Source: Melioribacteraceae bacterium
Lineage (GTDB): Bacteria > Bacteroidota > Ignavibacteria > Ignavibacteriales > Melioribacteraceae
DNA length: 64,000 bases
Assembly (NCBI GenBank): GCA_035362835.1
Contig: DAOSDY010000002.1
Coordinates: 253,592 to 317,591, forward strand
Direction of reading: 5' to 3'
In this document: positions 51,476-60,875 of the stretch, piece after piece
Numbering within the stretch: the first letter of the stretch is position 1
Layout: the number at the start of each line of letters is the position of its first letter
Notes under the pieces: model-generated
The model's input: only the letters and a program-made list of their open reading frames with translations
Database searches by the model: none
What the model was told of the DNA's origin: nothing
Made by a program: the position numbers and the translations under genes

Positions 51476-53122
51476 ATGTTAATAGCGGTTTGTCAGGCCA
51501 ATCCGGTAATCGGTGATCTAAAAGGGAACTCCCTGAAAATAATTGAGTGGTATAAAAAAGCCGCATCTGAAGGAGCGAATCTGGTTGTATTTCCGGAACT
51601 CTTTTTATGCGGGTATCCTCCTCTCGACCTTGTAGAGAAAAAAGAATTTAGAGAGGCAGTATCAAATGCGTCCCGCGAAATTGCTATTCAAACAAATTCA
51701 ACCGGGCTGATATTCGGATCAATAACCGAAGATTACGAAGACCGAATAGGCACAAATGTTTATAATTCGGCTCTCCTTTGCTATGATGGTAAGATTCAAT
51801 TCGTTCAAAGTAAATCGCTTATCCCGAATTACGATGTTTTTGATGAGGTAAGATATTTTGAGCCGGCAAGAGATGTATCCCTCCATGAGTTTAGAGGTGA
51901 GAAACTTGGAATTTCAATTTGCGAGGATATCTGGAATGATGCCGATTACTGGAAACACAGGCGGTATCCGACAGATCCGATTCAGAAACAGGTTAACGAT
52001 GGTGCCTCCGTACTTATCAATATCTCCGCAAGCCCATATGCATTCGGAAAGAGGAGTGAAAGGTTCGGAATGCTTTCAACATTATGCAGAAATGACTCAA
52101 TACCTCTTGTATATGTTTGTACCGTCGGTGCACAGACGGAATTGATTTTCGACGGCGGAAGCATGTGTTTTAATAATAAGGGTGAACTTGCAATTCTCGG
52201 CAGGTCTTTCGAAGAGGATTTTTTCATTTACGATACAAAAAAGAATTATGATCCCGTAAAAAATATTGTATCAGATTTTGCCGAAGAAGTTCTGAACGCG
52301 CTTATACTCGGATTGAAAGACTACGGCAGAAAGACCGGATTTAAAAAAGCATTGGTCGGATTAAGCGGAGGAATTGATTCTGCACTTGTAGTTTATATTG
52401 CCGTCAGAGCATTCGGCAAAGAGAATGTTCATGTTGTAATGATGCCTTCCAGGTTTTCAAGCGACGGCAGCATTACCGATTCTGAAAAGTTAATAGAGAT
52501 CCTGGGAATTACTTCGAACAAGATACCGATCCAGCCGGTATTTGAATCGGCGTTAAATTCTCTGAAGGAATCCTTCTCCGGTCTACCTGAGGATATTACG
52601 GAAGAGAATCTTCAGTCGAGAATCCGCGGATTATTCCTGATGGCAATTTCCAATAAACATAACTATCTTCTCTGCACAACCGGCAATAAATCCGAAATAG
52701 CAACCGGATATGCAACTCTGTACGGGGATATGTGCGGTGCGGTTGCTGTAATTGGCGACCTTTATAAAACTCAGATTTATCAGGTTGCGGAATACATTAA
52801 TCGAAACGGCGTTATCATACCGAAAGAAATAATTGATAAAGCCCCTTCAGCCGAATTAAAACCTGACCAGACTGACCAGGACTCTCTTCCGCCTTACGAT
52901 CTTCTCGACCGTATACTTAAAATGTATCTTGAAGAGCAAAAAGAATTTAATGAGATTGCGGCGAGTACAGGAGAACCAGAGATTGTTAAAAAAGTATTGA
53001 CTATGGTAGATAAGAATGAATTTAAAAGAAAGCAGGCAGCTCCGGTTTTAAGAGTCTCCACAAAGGCGTTCGGTTACGGAAGGAGATACCCGATTGTTCA
53101 GGGTTGGCGTAAAAAAGGGTAA
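51476..53122 (+). CDS. nadE: NAD+ synthase, glutamine-hydrolysing
   Basis: A 548-residue fusion of a nitrilase-type glutaminase (about residues 1-260) and an NAD synthetase (about 275-548). Glutaminase triad elements are E41 (FPELFLCGYPP), a Lys near 112 (SKSLIPNY) and Cys in GISICEDIWND. The synthetase has the P-loop LVGLSGGIDSALV and TGNKSEIATGYATLYGDMCG. It makes NAD from deamido-NAD using glutamine ammonia. Length is normal for the family. It is transcribed alone; about 170 bases separate it from korA. Confidence 0.95.
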   Translation: MLIAVCQANPVIGDLKGNSLKIIEWYKKAASEGANLVVFPELFLCGYPPLDLVEKKEFREAVSNASREIAIQTNSTGLIFGSITEDYEDRIGTNVYNSALLCYDGKIQFVQSKSLIPNYDVFDEVRYFEPARDVSLHEFRGEKLGISICEDIWNDADYWKHRRYPTDPIQKQVNDGASVLINISASPYAFGKRSERFGMLSTLCRNDSIPLVYVCTVGAQTELIFDGGSMCFNNKGELAILGRSFEEDFFIYDTKKNYDPVKNIVSDFAEEVLNALILGLKDYGRKTGFKKALVGLSGGIDSALVVYIAVRAFGKENVHVVMMPSRFSSDGSITDSEKLIEILGITSNKIPIQPVFESALNSLKESFSGLPEDITEENLQSRIRGLFLMAISNKHNYLLCTTGNKSEIATGYATLYGDMCGAVAVIGDLYKTQIYQVAEYINRNGVIIPKEIIDKAPSAELKPDQTDQDSLPPYDLLDRILKMYLEEQKEFNEIAASTGEPEIVKKVLTMVDKNEFKRKQAAPVLRVSTKAFGYGRRYPIVQGWRKKG

Positions 53123-53295
53123 TAATTCAGTAATTCATTATAAATCTAATAATTCTGTTAATTCCTCTTAAATTAATGAGTTTTTCCTCCTTTAAAAGAG
53201 AATCCAAATCACTAAGAAATAATTTAATATTCCAAACGAATTAATTATTTTAACAGACCCAATAAACTAACAAATGTATAATTAAGAGAAGTGAC

Positions 53296-55137
53296 ATGGC
53301 AAAACAAGTTCAAATAGTTGAGGATGTTACAGTTCGATTTGCCGGTGATTCCGGCGATGGCATGCAATTAACTGGTTCACAATTCACCGATACTACTGCA
53401 AGTCTTGGTACCGATGTTGGTACATTACCCGATTTTCCTGCAGAGATCCGCGCCCCCGCCGGTTCTTTAGCAGGTGTGAGCGGATTTCAGATTCATTTCA
53501 GCAGCAATGATATTCAGACTCCGGGTGATTCTCCCGATGTTCTGGTAGCTATGAATCCTGCCGCTTTAAAAGTCAATTTAAAAGATCTTAAACCGAATGC
53601 TACTATAATTGTAAATACAAATGCATTTGATGTAAAAAACTTAAAACTCGCAAATTACGATGTCAATCCTCTGGATGATGGTTCGCTTTCAGGTTATAAT
53701 GTCATTCCTGTTGAACTATCAAAAATGACTGTTACTGCTCTGGAAGGACTTTCTCTTTCGCCTAAAGAAAAAGATAAATGTAAAAACTTTTTTGCTCTCG
53801 GGCTGATGTACTGGATGTATAACCGTCCGATTGAAATGACCTTAAAATGGCTCGAGACAAAATTCAAGAAAAAACCTGAAATCCTCGAAGCAAATCAGAG
53901 AGCATTGAAATCAGGTTACTATTTCGGAGAGACTACAGAAATTTTTACTACAAGATACGATGTTAAACCTGCGAAACTTCCAAAAGGAATTTACAGGAAT
54001 GTATCGGGTAATGAAGCAGTTGCACTCGGCTTTGTAGCCGCTTCGCTTCGTGCCGGTATTCCTTTGTTCCTCGGATCTTATCCCATTACTCCGGCTTCTG
54101 AAATATTACAGGAATTGAGCAAGTATAAGGATTTCGGCGTAGTTACATTTCAGGCTGAAGACGAAATAGCCGGTATTGCTTCTGCAATCGGTGCTGCCTT
54201 TACCGGATCTTTAGCATTAACAACTACTTCAGGCCCCGGTCTATCGTTAAAGACCGAAGCTATAGGACTTGCTGTAATTACCGAACTTCCTATTGTAATT
54301 GTCGACGTTCAAAGAGGCGGTCCGAGTACCGGCCTGCCAACTAAGACCGAACAGGCCGACCTTTTCCAGGCGATGTACGGCCGCCACGGCGAAGCTCCGG
54401 TTGTAGTTATGGCTGCTAAAAGCCCGGTCGACTGTTTCTTTGCATCAATTGAAGCGGCAAAGATCGCAATTGAATTTATGACTCCGGTTATTCTTCTTAC
54501 CGATGGTTACCTCGCATTCGGTTCAGAACCGATGAATATCCCTGATTTCGAAAACCTTCCTGAAATTAAAGTTGAATACAGAAAAGATCCGGAAGGATTC
54601 TATCCATATTTACGCAATGAAAACCTCGTCCGTCCCTGGGCTATTCCCGGTACTCCTGGTCTTGAACACAGGATCGGCGGACTCGAGAAAAAAGACGTCT
54701 ACGGAAACATAAGCTACGAACCGGCAAATCATGAAATTATGATCAACAAGAGAAAAGAAAAGATTGAAAAGGTTGTGAATGTAATTCCGGATATTGAAGT
54801 TGAAGGCGATCAGAGCGGAGAGTTATTGATACTAAGCTGGGGAAGTACATACGGCGCTATTAAAGAAGGTATTAGGAAAGCTGCTGCCAAAGGCTACAAA
54901 GCTTCTCATATTCATATCAGAAATATCCATCCGTTCCCCAAAAATCTCGGTTCGGTTCTTAGTAATTTCAAAAAGGTGTTGATTCCTGAGTTAAACAAAG
55001 GTCAAATGGCTACATTGATTAAAAGTACCTTCCTGATTGATGTATTAGAGTATCATAAAGTTATGGGACAGCCATTTAAAGTAGTAGAAATAGAAAATAA
55101 AATCATTGAAGTTCTCGGAGGCGATAATGGAAAATAA
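53296..55137 (+). CDS. korA: 2-oxoglutarate:ferredoxin oxidoreductase, fused gamma-alpha subunit
   Basis: A 613-residue subunit, the gamma domain at the N-terminus (about residues 1-190, with RFAGDSGDGMQLTGSQF and FPAEIRAPAGSLAGVSGFQIHF) fused to the alpha pyrimidine-binding domain (about 235-500, with GSYPITPASEILQEL and QAEDEIAGIASAIGAA), then domain II. With the KorB TPP subunit it oxidises 2-oxoglutarate to succinyl-CoA and reduces ferredoxin; the reverse reaction is used in the reductive TCA cycle. Substrate preference is inferred from the KorA-like layout. korB overlaps it by 11 bases. Confidence 0.9.
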   Translation: MAKQVQIVEDVTVRFAGDSGDGMQLTGSQFTDTTASLGTDVGTLPDFPAEIRAPAGSLAGVSGFQIHFSSNDIQTPGDSPDVLVAMNPAALKVNLKDLKPNATIIVNTNAFDVKNLKLANYDVNPLDDGSLSGYNVIPVELSKMTVTALEGLSLSPKEKDKCKNFFALGLMYWMYNRPIEMTLKWLETKFKKKPEILEANQRALKSGYYFGETTEIFTTRYDVKPAKLPKGIYRNVSGNEAVALGFVAASLRAGIPLFLGSYPITPASEILQELSKYKDFGVVTFQAEDEIAGIASAIGAAFTGSLALTTTSGPGLSLKTEAIGLAVITELPIVIVDVQRGGPSTGLPTKTEQADLFQAMYGRHGEAPVVVMAAKSPVDCFFASIEAAKIAIEFMTPVILLTDGYLAFGSEPMNIPDFENLPEIKVEYRKDPEGFYPYLRNENLVRPWAIPGTPGLEHRIGGLEKKDVYGNISYEPANHEIMINKRKEKIEKVVNVIPDIEVEGDQSGELLILSWGSTYGAIKEGIRKAAAKGYKASHIHIRNIHPFPKNLGSVLSNFKKVLIPELNKGQMATLIKSTFLIDVLEYHKVMGQPFKVVEIENKIIEVLGGDNGK

Positions 55138-56167
55138 AATAGATCAGGTTGTATCAGATATAAAATATACTGCCAAGGATTTTGCATCGGATGTGGATGT
55201 AAAATGGTGTCCGGGCTGCGGCGATTACTCGATCCTTGCACAGGTTCAAAGAACCTCTCCCGATTTCGGCGAGAGAAAGGAAAATATTGTATGGGTGTCG
55301 GGCATTGGATGTTCCAGCCGCTTCCCATACTATATGAGCACTTACGGCTTCCATGGAATTCACGGGCGCGCCGCCGCTATTGCTACCGGCGTAAAACTGG
55401 CGAATAGAAAATTGCAGGTCTGGGTCGCTACAGGCGACGGTGATATGCTTAGTATCGGCGGTAATCACTTTATCCACGCATGCCGTAAAAACATTGATCT
55501 TAAAATCCTTCTCTTTAATAATAGAATTTACGGTTTGACTAAAGGTCAGTATTCACCTACTTCTGAAAAAGGAAAGATTACTAAATCCTCACCTTATGGA
55601 ACAGTCGATTTTCCTTTTAACGCTATCAAACTGGCCGACGGTGCCGGCGCAACTTTTATTGCGCGCACACTCGACAGAGATCCGAAACATATGCAGGAAA
55701 TGATTACGCGCGCTTCCAAACATAAAGGTCTTGCATTTATTGAAGTCTTTCAGAACTGCCCGATCTTTAATGACGGCGCGTATTTCCACCTGACTGAAAA
55801 AGATACTAAACCGGAGAATGTGATTCTGCTTGAACATAACAAGCCTCTCGTCTTCGGTGCGAACAAAGATAAAGGTATTAAACTCGACGGTATCGAACCG
55901 GTTGTAATCGACTTGAATGACGGCAAGCACTCCATTAACGATTGCTGGGTTCACGACGAGTTCGATAAAAATCCGACACGCGGATTTATACTTGCAAGGT
56001 TCTCGGACCTGGAAGGATTCCCAACTCCTATCGGCATTTTCCGTCAGTACGAAAAACCGACGTACGACGGCGACTATATGAAACAGATTGACCGGATAGT
56101 TGCCGATAAAGGCGCAGGTACTTATAAGAAATTAATGTTTTCAACAAATACCTGGGAAGTAAGTTAA
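55127..56167 (+). CDS. korB: 2-oxoglutarate:ferredoxin oxidoreductase, beta (TPP) subunit
   Basis: A 346-residue thiamine-diphosphate subunit. It has VKWCPGCGDYSILAQVQ (the Cys motif near residue 30), GIGCSSRFPYYMSTYGFHGIHGRA and the TPP motif VATGDGDMLSIGGNHF with LLFNNRIYGLTKGQYSPTS. It completes a two-subunit KorAB enzyme with korA. ATG 55127 is preferred because GGAGG lies about four to eight bases upstream; the start overlaps korA by 11 bases, so translation is coupled. A terminator follows the gene. Confidence 0.92.
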   Translation: MENKIDQVVSDIKYTAKDFASDVDVKWCPGCGDYSILAQVQRTSPDFGERKENIVWVSGIGCSSRFPYYMSTYGFHGIHGRAAAIATGVKLANRKLQVWVATGDGDMLSIGGNHFIHACRKNIDLKILLFNNRIYGLTKGQYSPTSEKGKITKSSPYGTVDFPFNAIKLADGAGATFIARTLDRDPKHMQEMITRASKHKGLAFIEVFQNCPIFNDGAYFHLTEKDTKPENVILLEHNKPLVFGANKDKGIKLDGIEPVVIDLNDGKHSINDCWVHDEFDKNPTRGFILARFSDLEGFPTPIGIFRQYEKPTYDGDYMKQIDRIVADKGAGTYKKLMFSTNTWEVS

Positions 56168-56195
56168 TATTATTTCCTTTTTACAATATAATTTC

Positions 56196-56223
56196 AGGCG
56201 AAGCATTGCTTCGCCTTTTCTTT
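56196..56223 (+). terminator. Intrinsic terminator after korB
   Basis: Perfect stem GGCGAAGC/GCTTCGCC with an ATT loop, then TTTTCTTTT. Confidence 0.85.
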
Positions 56224-56245
56224 TATCCAATTATAATAAATCACT

Positions 56246-57232
56246 ATGAATCAATTTCAGGAACTGAAAAGAATTATCGAATCGAATAATTCTTTTCTTA
56301 TTACTTCTCATGTCAATCCGGATGCGGATGCTGTCTGTTCCGAACTGGCTATTTACCTGGTACTGAAAAAGCTCGGTAAGAAAGCCAGAATAGTAAATCA
56401 CAGTTACACTCCCTACAATCTTGAATTTCTTGATAAGAATAAAGTAATTGAAAGGTATGATGAATCCGCGCATGCAGCAATTTTTAATGATGCCGATGTG
56501 CTTCTTATTATGGATCTGAATCAGGCAAACCGAGTTGTAAGAATGGAGAAAGGCCTCAGAGATTTCAATAAAATTAAAGTGTGTATTGATCATCATCAGG
56601 ATCCGGAACAGTTTGCTGATCTTTTTATCGGGGGCCCTGATTATTCTGCTACCGGAGAGATCATACATGACTTCATTACATCGACCGGAATAATTGAAAT
56701 GGATTTTGAAATTGCCGAACAGATCTATACTGCGATTATGACTGATACCGGTTCATTCCGGTTTGAAAGGACTTCTCCCAAAATTCACCGGATAATTGCC
56801 GGACTCCTTGAATATGGTGTTGACCCTACAGAGATTTACAATCAGGTTTACGATCAATTCCATTTCAGCCGGATTAAACTGCTGGGTGAAGCGCTTAACT
56901 CAATTGACCTGGATTCAAGCGGGAAAATTGCCGTAATGACACTCACAAACGAAGTTCAGAAGAAACATGGTGCAGTTGAAGCCGATGTTGACGGATTTGT
57001 AAATTACTGCCTCTCGATCCTGGGTGTTCAGATCGGTATTCTCCTTTATGAACTTAACGACGGTGTAAAAGTAAGTTTCCGGTCGAAGGGTACAATTCCG
57101 GTCAATATGCTAGCCAAGGAATTTGGCGGGGGAGGCCACTCGAATGCTTCAGGGGCAAGATTCTATAATATCAGGATTACGGATATTGTTGATGAAATTA
57201 CAAAAGCAGCTCAAAAATATATCACCATTTAG
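56246..57232 (+). CDS. DHH-family phosphoesterase (NrnA-like)
   Basis: A 328-residue enzyme resembling NrnA, a bifunctional oligoribonuclease and 3'-phosphoadenosine-5'-phosphate phosphatase. Motifs in order: SHVNPDADAVCSELA (metal-binding start), MDLNQANR, the DHH signature CIDHHQDPE, and the DHHA1 motif GGGGHSNASGA near residue 293. It shortens the last RNA dinucleotides or PAP. Substrate is inferred. It starts 23 bases after the korB terminator; pepA follows after eight bases. Confidence 0.85.
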   Translation: MNQFQELKRIIESNNSFLITSHVNPDADAVCSELAIYLVLKKLGKKARIVNHSYTPYNLEFLDKNKVIERYDESAHAAIFNDADVLLIMDLNQANRVVRMEKGLRDFNKIKVCIDHHQDPEQFADLFIGGPDYSATGEIIHDFITSTGIIEMDFEIAEQIYTAIMTDTGSFRFERTSPKIHRIIAGLLEYGVDPTEIYNQVYDQFHFSRIKLLGEALNSIDLDSSGKIAVMTLTNEVQKKHGAVEADVDGFVNYCLSILGVQIGILLYELNDGVKVSFRSKGTIPVNMLAKEFGGGGHSNASGARFYNIRITDIVDEITKAAQKYITI

Positions 57233-57240
57233 GAGCGGAT

Positions 57241-58737
57241 ATGCATTTCAGAATTAATTTAAAAGCCGGCTCTGATCAGATCGGTTTTGAAGAGAATGCC
57301 GGACTCGTGAAATTTTTTCACGATAAAAAAAGTCTTGAAAAAGTTTTTAAAAACTTTTTAGCATCACTTGATAAATCTGTTAACAGATTACAGGTGCAGA
57401 AATTCCTCAACGAAAAAAATGATGAATTAACTGTTTTCCCGGCTGATGAAAATCCGTCAGCTCTTTTTCTTAAAAAAATAAAATCGGGTGATGACTTTAA
57501 CCAGGATTTTTTCAGGAATTATTTCGCCGGATTCGTCCCGTCTTTAAAGAAAAGCGGATTGAAATCAGTTCATGTTGTAATCCCTGTTTATTCGGATTTC
57601 AAAAAGTTTTTTGATTCGGAAAGTTATTTTCTCCAAACATTAATTGAAGGAGTACTTCTCGGTAATTATAAATATGAAATAAAAACTGACAATGAGAAGG
57701 TCGGGGAGATCGATTTTATTTTTCATTACAGTAACACAAATCTGTTGAAAACTGTGATTGAAAGATCGAAAAGAATTATTGAATCTGTTTATTTTACAAG
57801 AGACCTTGTAAATGAGCCTGCTATTACATTAACACCTATGGAACTGGCTGCCCGTGCAAAGAAAGAACTTTCCAGGCAGGGTGTAAAGGTTCAGATCCTC
57901 GATAAAAAATCTCTCGAACGGAATAAGATGAACGCAATACTTGCAGTCGGCGGTGCAAGTGATAAACCTCCGTGTATGATTGTTGCTCATTATAAACCGA
58001 CTGGAAAGCCGAAAAAGAAAGTTGCTCTTGTAGGAAAGGGAGTTACATACGATAGCGGAGGCCTTTCTATAAAACCTACTGCAGGTATGCTCGAAATGAA
58101 AGCTGATATGGCCGGTGGCGCGGTTGTACTTGGTATTATCCGTTCAGCTTCATTGCTTAAAATTCCGGTTGAGATTATTGGTGTTGTTCCTGCTGTTGAA
58201 AATATGCTCGGCGGTAATTCATTTAAACCGGGCGATGTTATTAAAGCGTATTCAGGAAAAACTATTGAAGTGAAGGATACCGATGCAGAGGGACGATTGA
58301 TACTTGCCGATGCGCTTCATTATGCATCCAATCAGAAACCGGATGAAATAATTGATTTTGCTACTTTAACCGGAGCGTGCGCTGTTGCTCTCGGACTATT
58401 TACTGCAGGACTTTTCACACACAATGACCGGTTGGCGGATCAGTTGGCCGAATCAGGATATAAAACTTTCGAACGGATCTGGCGGCTTCCGTTCTGGAAA
58501 GATTTTGATCAATTGATTAAAAGCGATATTGCTGATGTCTCTAATCTCGGTCCTCGCTGGGGCGGGGCAATAACGGCTGGCAAATTTCTTGAACATTTCG
58601 TCGATAAAAAAATTCCATGGGCCCACCTCGATATTGCAGGTCCTTCAATTAAACACGAATCGGCAAACTACACTAAAAATTACGACACTGGCTTCGGTGT
58701 CCGCTTGATTATCGATTATCTTTTAAAAGTGAGCTAA
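57241..58737 (+). CDS. pepA: Leucyl aminopeptidase (M17 family)
   Basis: A 498-residue two-metal aminopeptidase. The N-terminal third is a divergent regulatory domain. The catalytic domain starts near residue 180 (FTRDLVNEPAITLTPMELA). Metal and active-site motifs are VGKGVTYDSGGLSIKPT, MKADMAGGAVVLG and DTDAEGRLILADALHYA, which carries the M17 signature. It ends with the typical DTGFGVRLIIDYLLK. It releases N-terminal residues from peptides in the cytosol. ATG 57241 is eight bases after the DHH gene stop and has AGGAG upstream. Confidence 0.94.
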   Translation: MHFRINLKAGSDQIGFEENAGLVKFFHDKKSLEKVFKNFLASLDKSVNRLQVQKFLNEKNDELTVFPADENPSALFLKKIKSGDDFNQDFFRNYFAGFVPSLKKSGLKSVHVVIPVYSDFKKFFDSESYFLQTLIEGVLLGNYKYEIKTDNEKVGEIDFIFHYSNTNLLKTVIERSKRIIESVYFTRDLVNEPAITLTPMELAARAKKELSRQGVKVQILDKKSLERNKMNAILAVGGASDKPPCMIVAHYKPTGKPKKKVALVGKGVTYDSGGLSIKPTAGMLEMKADMAGGAVVLGIIRSASLLKIPVEIIGVVPAVENMLGGNSFKPGDVIKAYSGKTIEVKDTDAEGRLILADALHYASNQKPDEIIDFATLTGACAVALGLFTAGLFTHNDRLADQLAESGYKTFERIWRLPFWKDFDQLIKSDIADVSNLGPRWGGAITAGKFLEHFVDKKIPWAHLDIAGPSIKHESANYTKNYDTGFGVRLIIDYLLKVS

Positions 58738-58745
58738 GAAAAGCG

Positions 58746-58776
58746 ATCGACCCGCTTGTTGCGGGTCGATTCATTT
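58746..58776. terminator. Bidirectional-looking terminator between pepA and the GH109-like gene
   Basis: Perfect 10-base stem ATCGACCCGC (58746-58755) / GCGGGTCGAT (58761-58770), loop TTGTT, followed by TCATTTT on the plus strand. It lies between convergent genes and could serve both. Confidence 0.75.
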
Positions 58777-58779
58777 TGA

Positions 58780-60174
58780 TTAGGAAATTATACCGATCGG
58801 TTGGGTTGTCTTCCACGCGCCTCTTGTGAAGTCCGGCACTTCAACGCTTTTACTTTTATTAAGAGTTGATATTTCACTCAATTCAACCAGAGCCGACCAT
58901 GATGCTGCGTCATAAACATCCTGGTCTAACGGCAATCCGTTACGCAGGCAGTAGATAAGCCGCCAATCCATTATAAAATCCATACCGCCGTGTCCGCCGA
59001 CCTCGCGTGCCTTCTGTCCGATCTTTTTTGCCAGAGGGTGCTCATATTTTGTCATAAGGTTTTTGAATTCCTCATCTTTCAGCCATGAATGGGCATCGGG
59101 TTCGAGAGCAACACGCTGCTGCGGCCACTTCATCGCAATTCCTTTTGTTCCGCTGAGAAGATGAATCCGGCTGTAAGGTCGAGGGCTGGTTGTATCGTGC
59201 TGGATCATGATTGTATGGCCTTTGTCTGTCTTAACGAGTGTAGTATTCATATCGCCAAGTTTATAAGTCTGATTTGCCTCGGGTGAATTTTCTCCGAATT
59301 TATCATTTGCGTAGAGAGTCATGCCGAATTGATTTGTCGACATTGAAGAGAGGTAATCGAATTTGTCGCCGCGGTTAATATTCATTATCTGAGCAACCGG
59401 CCCTATACCGTGTGTGGGATATAAACTTCCTGTATGCTTGATGCTGTGTTTCAATCTCCACATTCCCTGGTAGCCTTTCTCTTTATCAAATTTCAGCCAG
59501 CGCAGGTCATGTATGTATGCGCATTCTGCATGAATAATTTCTCCGAACAGTCCTTCTCTCGCCATATTCAATGTAGCAAGTTCAAAAAAGTCGTAGCAGC
59601 AATTCTCCAGCATCATGCAATGCCTTCTGGTTTCCTCTGCAGTGTTTACCAGTTCCCAGCATTCTTTAACGGTTGTTGCTGCGGGTACTTCAAGGGCAAC
59701 GTGTTTGCCGTGTTTCATTGCATAGAGTGCATTTGGAACATGAAGGTGCCAGGGAGTGCAGGAATAGATGAGATCAATATCATCACGATCGCACATTTTC
59801 ATCCAGGCGTCATCGCTGCCGTAGAATTCAAGTGCCTCGGGTCTTCCTTCCTTCTTAACCATTTCCTGAACAGATTTAACTCTTTCAGGGATCAAATCGC
59901 AAAGAGCTTTAATTTCAACTCCCTCAATTTTCATCATCCTTTCAACAGCTCCGGGTCCTCTCATTCCTAGTCCTATAAATCCAATCCTAACTTTATCGAT
60001 CGGCTCGCAAGCAAGTCCGACAACATTCTTGCTCTTTTTATTCTGTTCGATAACTGATTCCGGCAATTCGATTCTGCCGTTACTGTTTTCTCCCAAAACG
60101 GGAATTGATGAAAGACCTATTGCTGCACCAGATGCTATGGCTGTTTTTATAAATCCTCTTCTGGAGCTTTTCAT
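58780..60174 (-). CDS. GH109-like Gfo/Idh/MocA protein with twin-arginine signal
   Basis: A 464-residue exported protein. The N-terminus MKSSRRGFIKTAIASGAAIG is a Tat signal (S-R-R-x-F-x-K). A NAD-binding Rossmann fold follows (VRIGFIGLGMRGPGAVERM, near residue 60). ALCDLIPERV, PWHLHVPNALYAMKHGKHVALEVP, NCCYDFFELA, SGSLYPTHGIGP-like GSLYPTHGIGPVAQIMNINRG and GGHGGMDFIMD match glycoside hydrolase family 109 (NAD-dependent alpha-N-acetylgalactosaminidase). GH109 uses bound NAD in an oxidation-elimination mechanism. Its substrate here is unproven; other sugar oxidoreductases of the same superfamily are possible. It is 12 bases after the lolD stop on the same strand. Confidence 0.8.
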   Translation of the reverse strand: MKSSRRGFIKTAIASGAAIGLSSIPVLGENSNGRIELPESVIEQNKKSKNVVGLACEPIDKVRIGFIGLGMRGPGAVERMMKIEGVEIKALCDLIPERVKSVQEMVKKEGRPEALEFYGSDDAWMKMCDRDDIDLIYSCTPWHLHVPNALYAMKHGKHVALEVPAATTVKECWELVNTAEETRRHCMMLENCCYDFFELATLNMAREGLFGEIIHAECAYIHDLRWLKFDKEKGYQGMWRLKHSIKHTGSLYPTHGIGPVAQIMNINRGDKFDYLSSMSTNQFGMTLYANDKFGENSPEANQTYKLGDMNTTLVKTDKGHTIMIQHDTTSPRPYSRIHLLSGTKGIAMKWPQQRVALEPDAHSWLKDEEFKNLMTKYEHPLAKKIGQKAREVGGHGGMDFIMDWRLIYCLRNGLPLDQDVYDAASWSALVELSEISTLNKSKSVEVPDFTRGAWKTTQPIGIIS

Positions 60175-60186
60175 TTAATGCCTCAT

Positions 60187-60873
60187 TTATTTTGTTTGAT
60201 TTAGTAATCCGTCTTTCATTTCATAAATATGATCTGATATTCTGACCAGGTCAGGATTATGAGTTACAATTAGAAATGTAAGGTTTAATTTTTTGTTCAA
60301 ATCTATAAAGAGCTCGTGAATTTTTGAACTGCTTGTAGAATCAAGATTGCCTGTCGGTTCGTCTGCAAAAATTATTGCAGGGTCGTTAATCAAAGCTCTT
60401 GCCACTGCAACCCGTTGCTGTTCTCCGCCTGAAAGCTCGGAGGGTTTATGATGAAGCCGGTCTTTAAGTCCCACCAGTTCCAGAACTTTTTCTCCATTAT
60501 GCTTTGCTCCCTTCAAGGATTTGCCTCCAATCATCAGCGGAATTGAAACGTTCTCCAGTGCATCGAATTCCGGTAGGAGATGATGGAATTGAAATACAAA
60601 TCCGATGTTCCTGTTTCTGAAAGCGGATAATTTTTCGTCGTTTAACTTAAAAATTTCGGTATCATTGATCAGAACTCTGCCCGAATCCGGATTATCAAGC
60701 CCGCTCAGGATGTGGAGAAGCGTACTCTTACCGGCACCGGATGCACCTACGATCATCGAAATCTTTCCCGTATTAAGTCCGAACGATACTCCTTTAAGAA
60801 TCTCAAGCTTCTGGTTATTCAGTCTGAAAAATGATTTCCTGATCTCTTCGGCTTCTAAAATATTTTTACTCAT
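60187..60873 (-). CDS. lolD: Lipoprotein-releasing ABC transporter ATPase LolD
   Basis: A 228-residue ABC ATPase. Walker A is GASGAGKST (near residue 43), the Q-loop FVFQFHHLLPEF, the signature LSGGEQQRVAVARAL, Walker B IIFADEPTGNLD and a switch His in THNPD. FQFHHLLPEF is typical of LolD. It powers the release of outer-membrane lipoproteins from the inner membrane. ATG 60873 is preferred over GTG 60879, since the preceding permease stop is at 60876. It is the third gene of permease-permease-ATPase, with a GH109-like gene after it. Confidence 0.9.
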   Translation of the reverse strand: MSKNILEAEEIRKSFFRLNNQKLEILKGVSFGLNTGKISMIVGASGAGKSTLLHILSGLDNPDSGRVLINDTEIFKLNDEKLSAFRNRNIGFVFQFHHLLPEFDALENVSIPLMIGGKSLKGAKHNGEKVLELVGLKDRLHHKPSELSGGEQQRVAVARALINDPAIIFADEPTGNLDSTSSSKIHELFIDLNKKLNLTFLIVTHNPDLVRISDHIYEMKDGLLNQTK

Positions 60874-60875
60874 TA

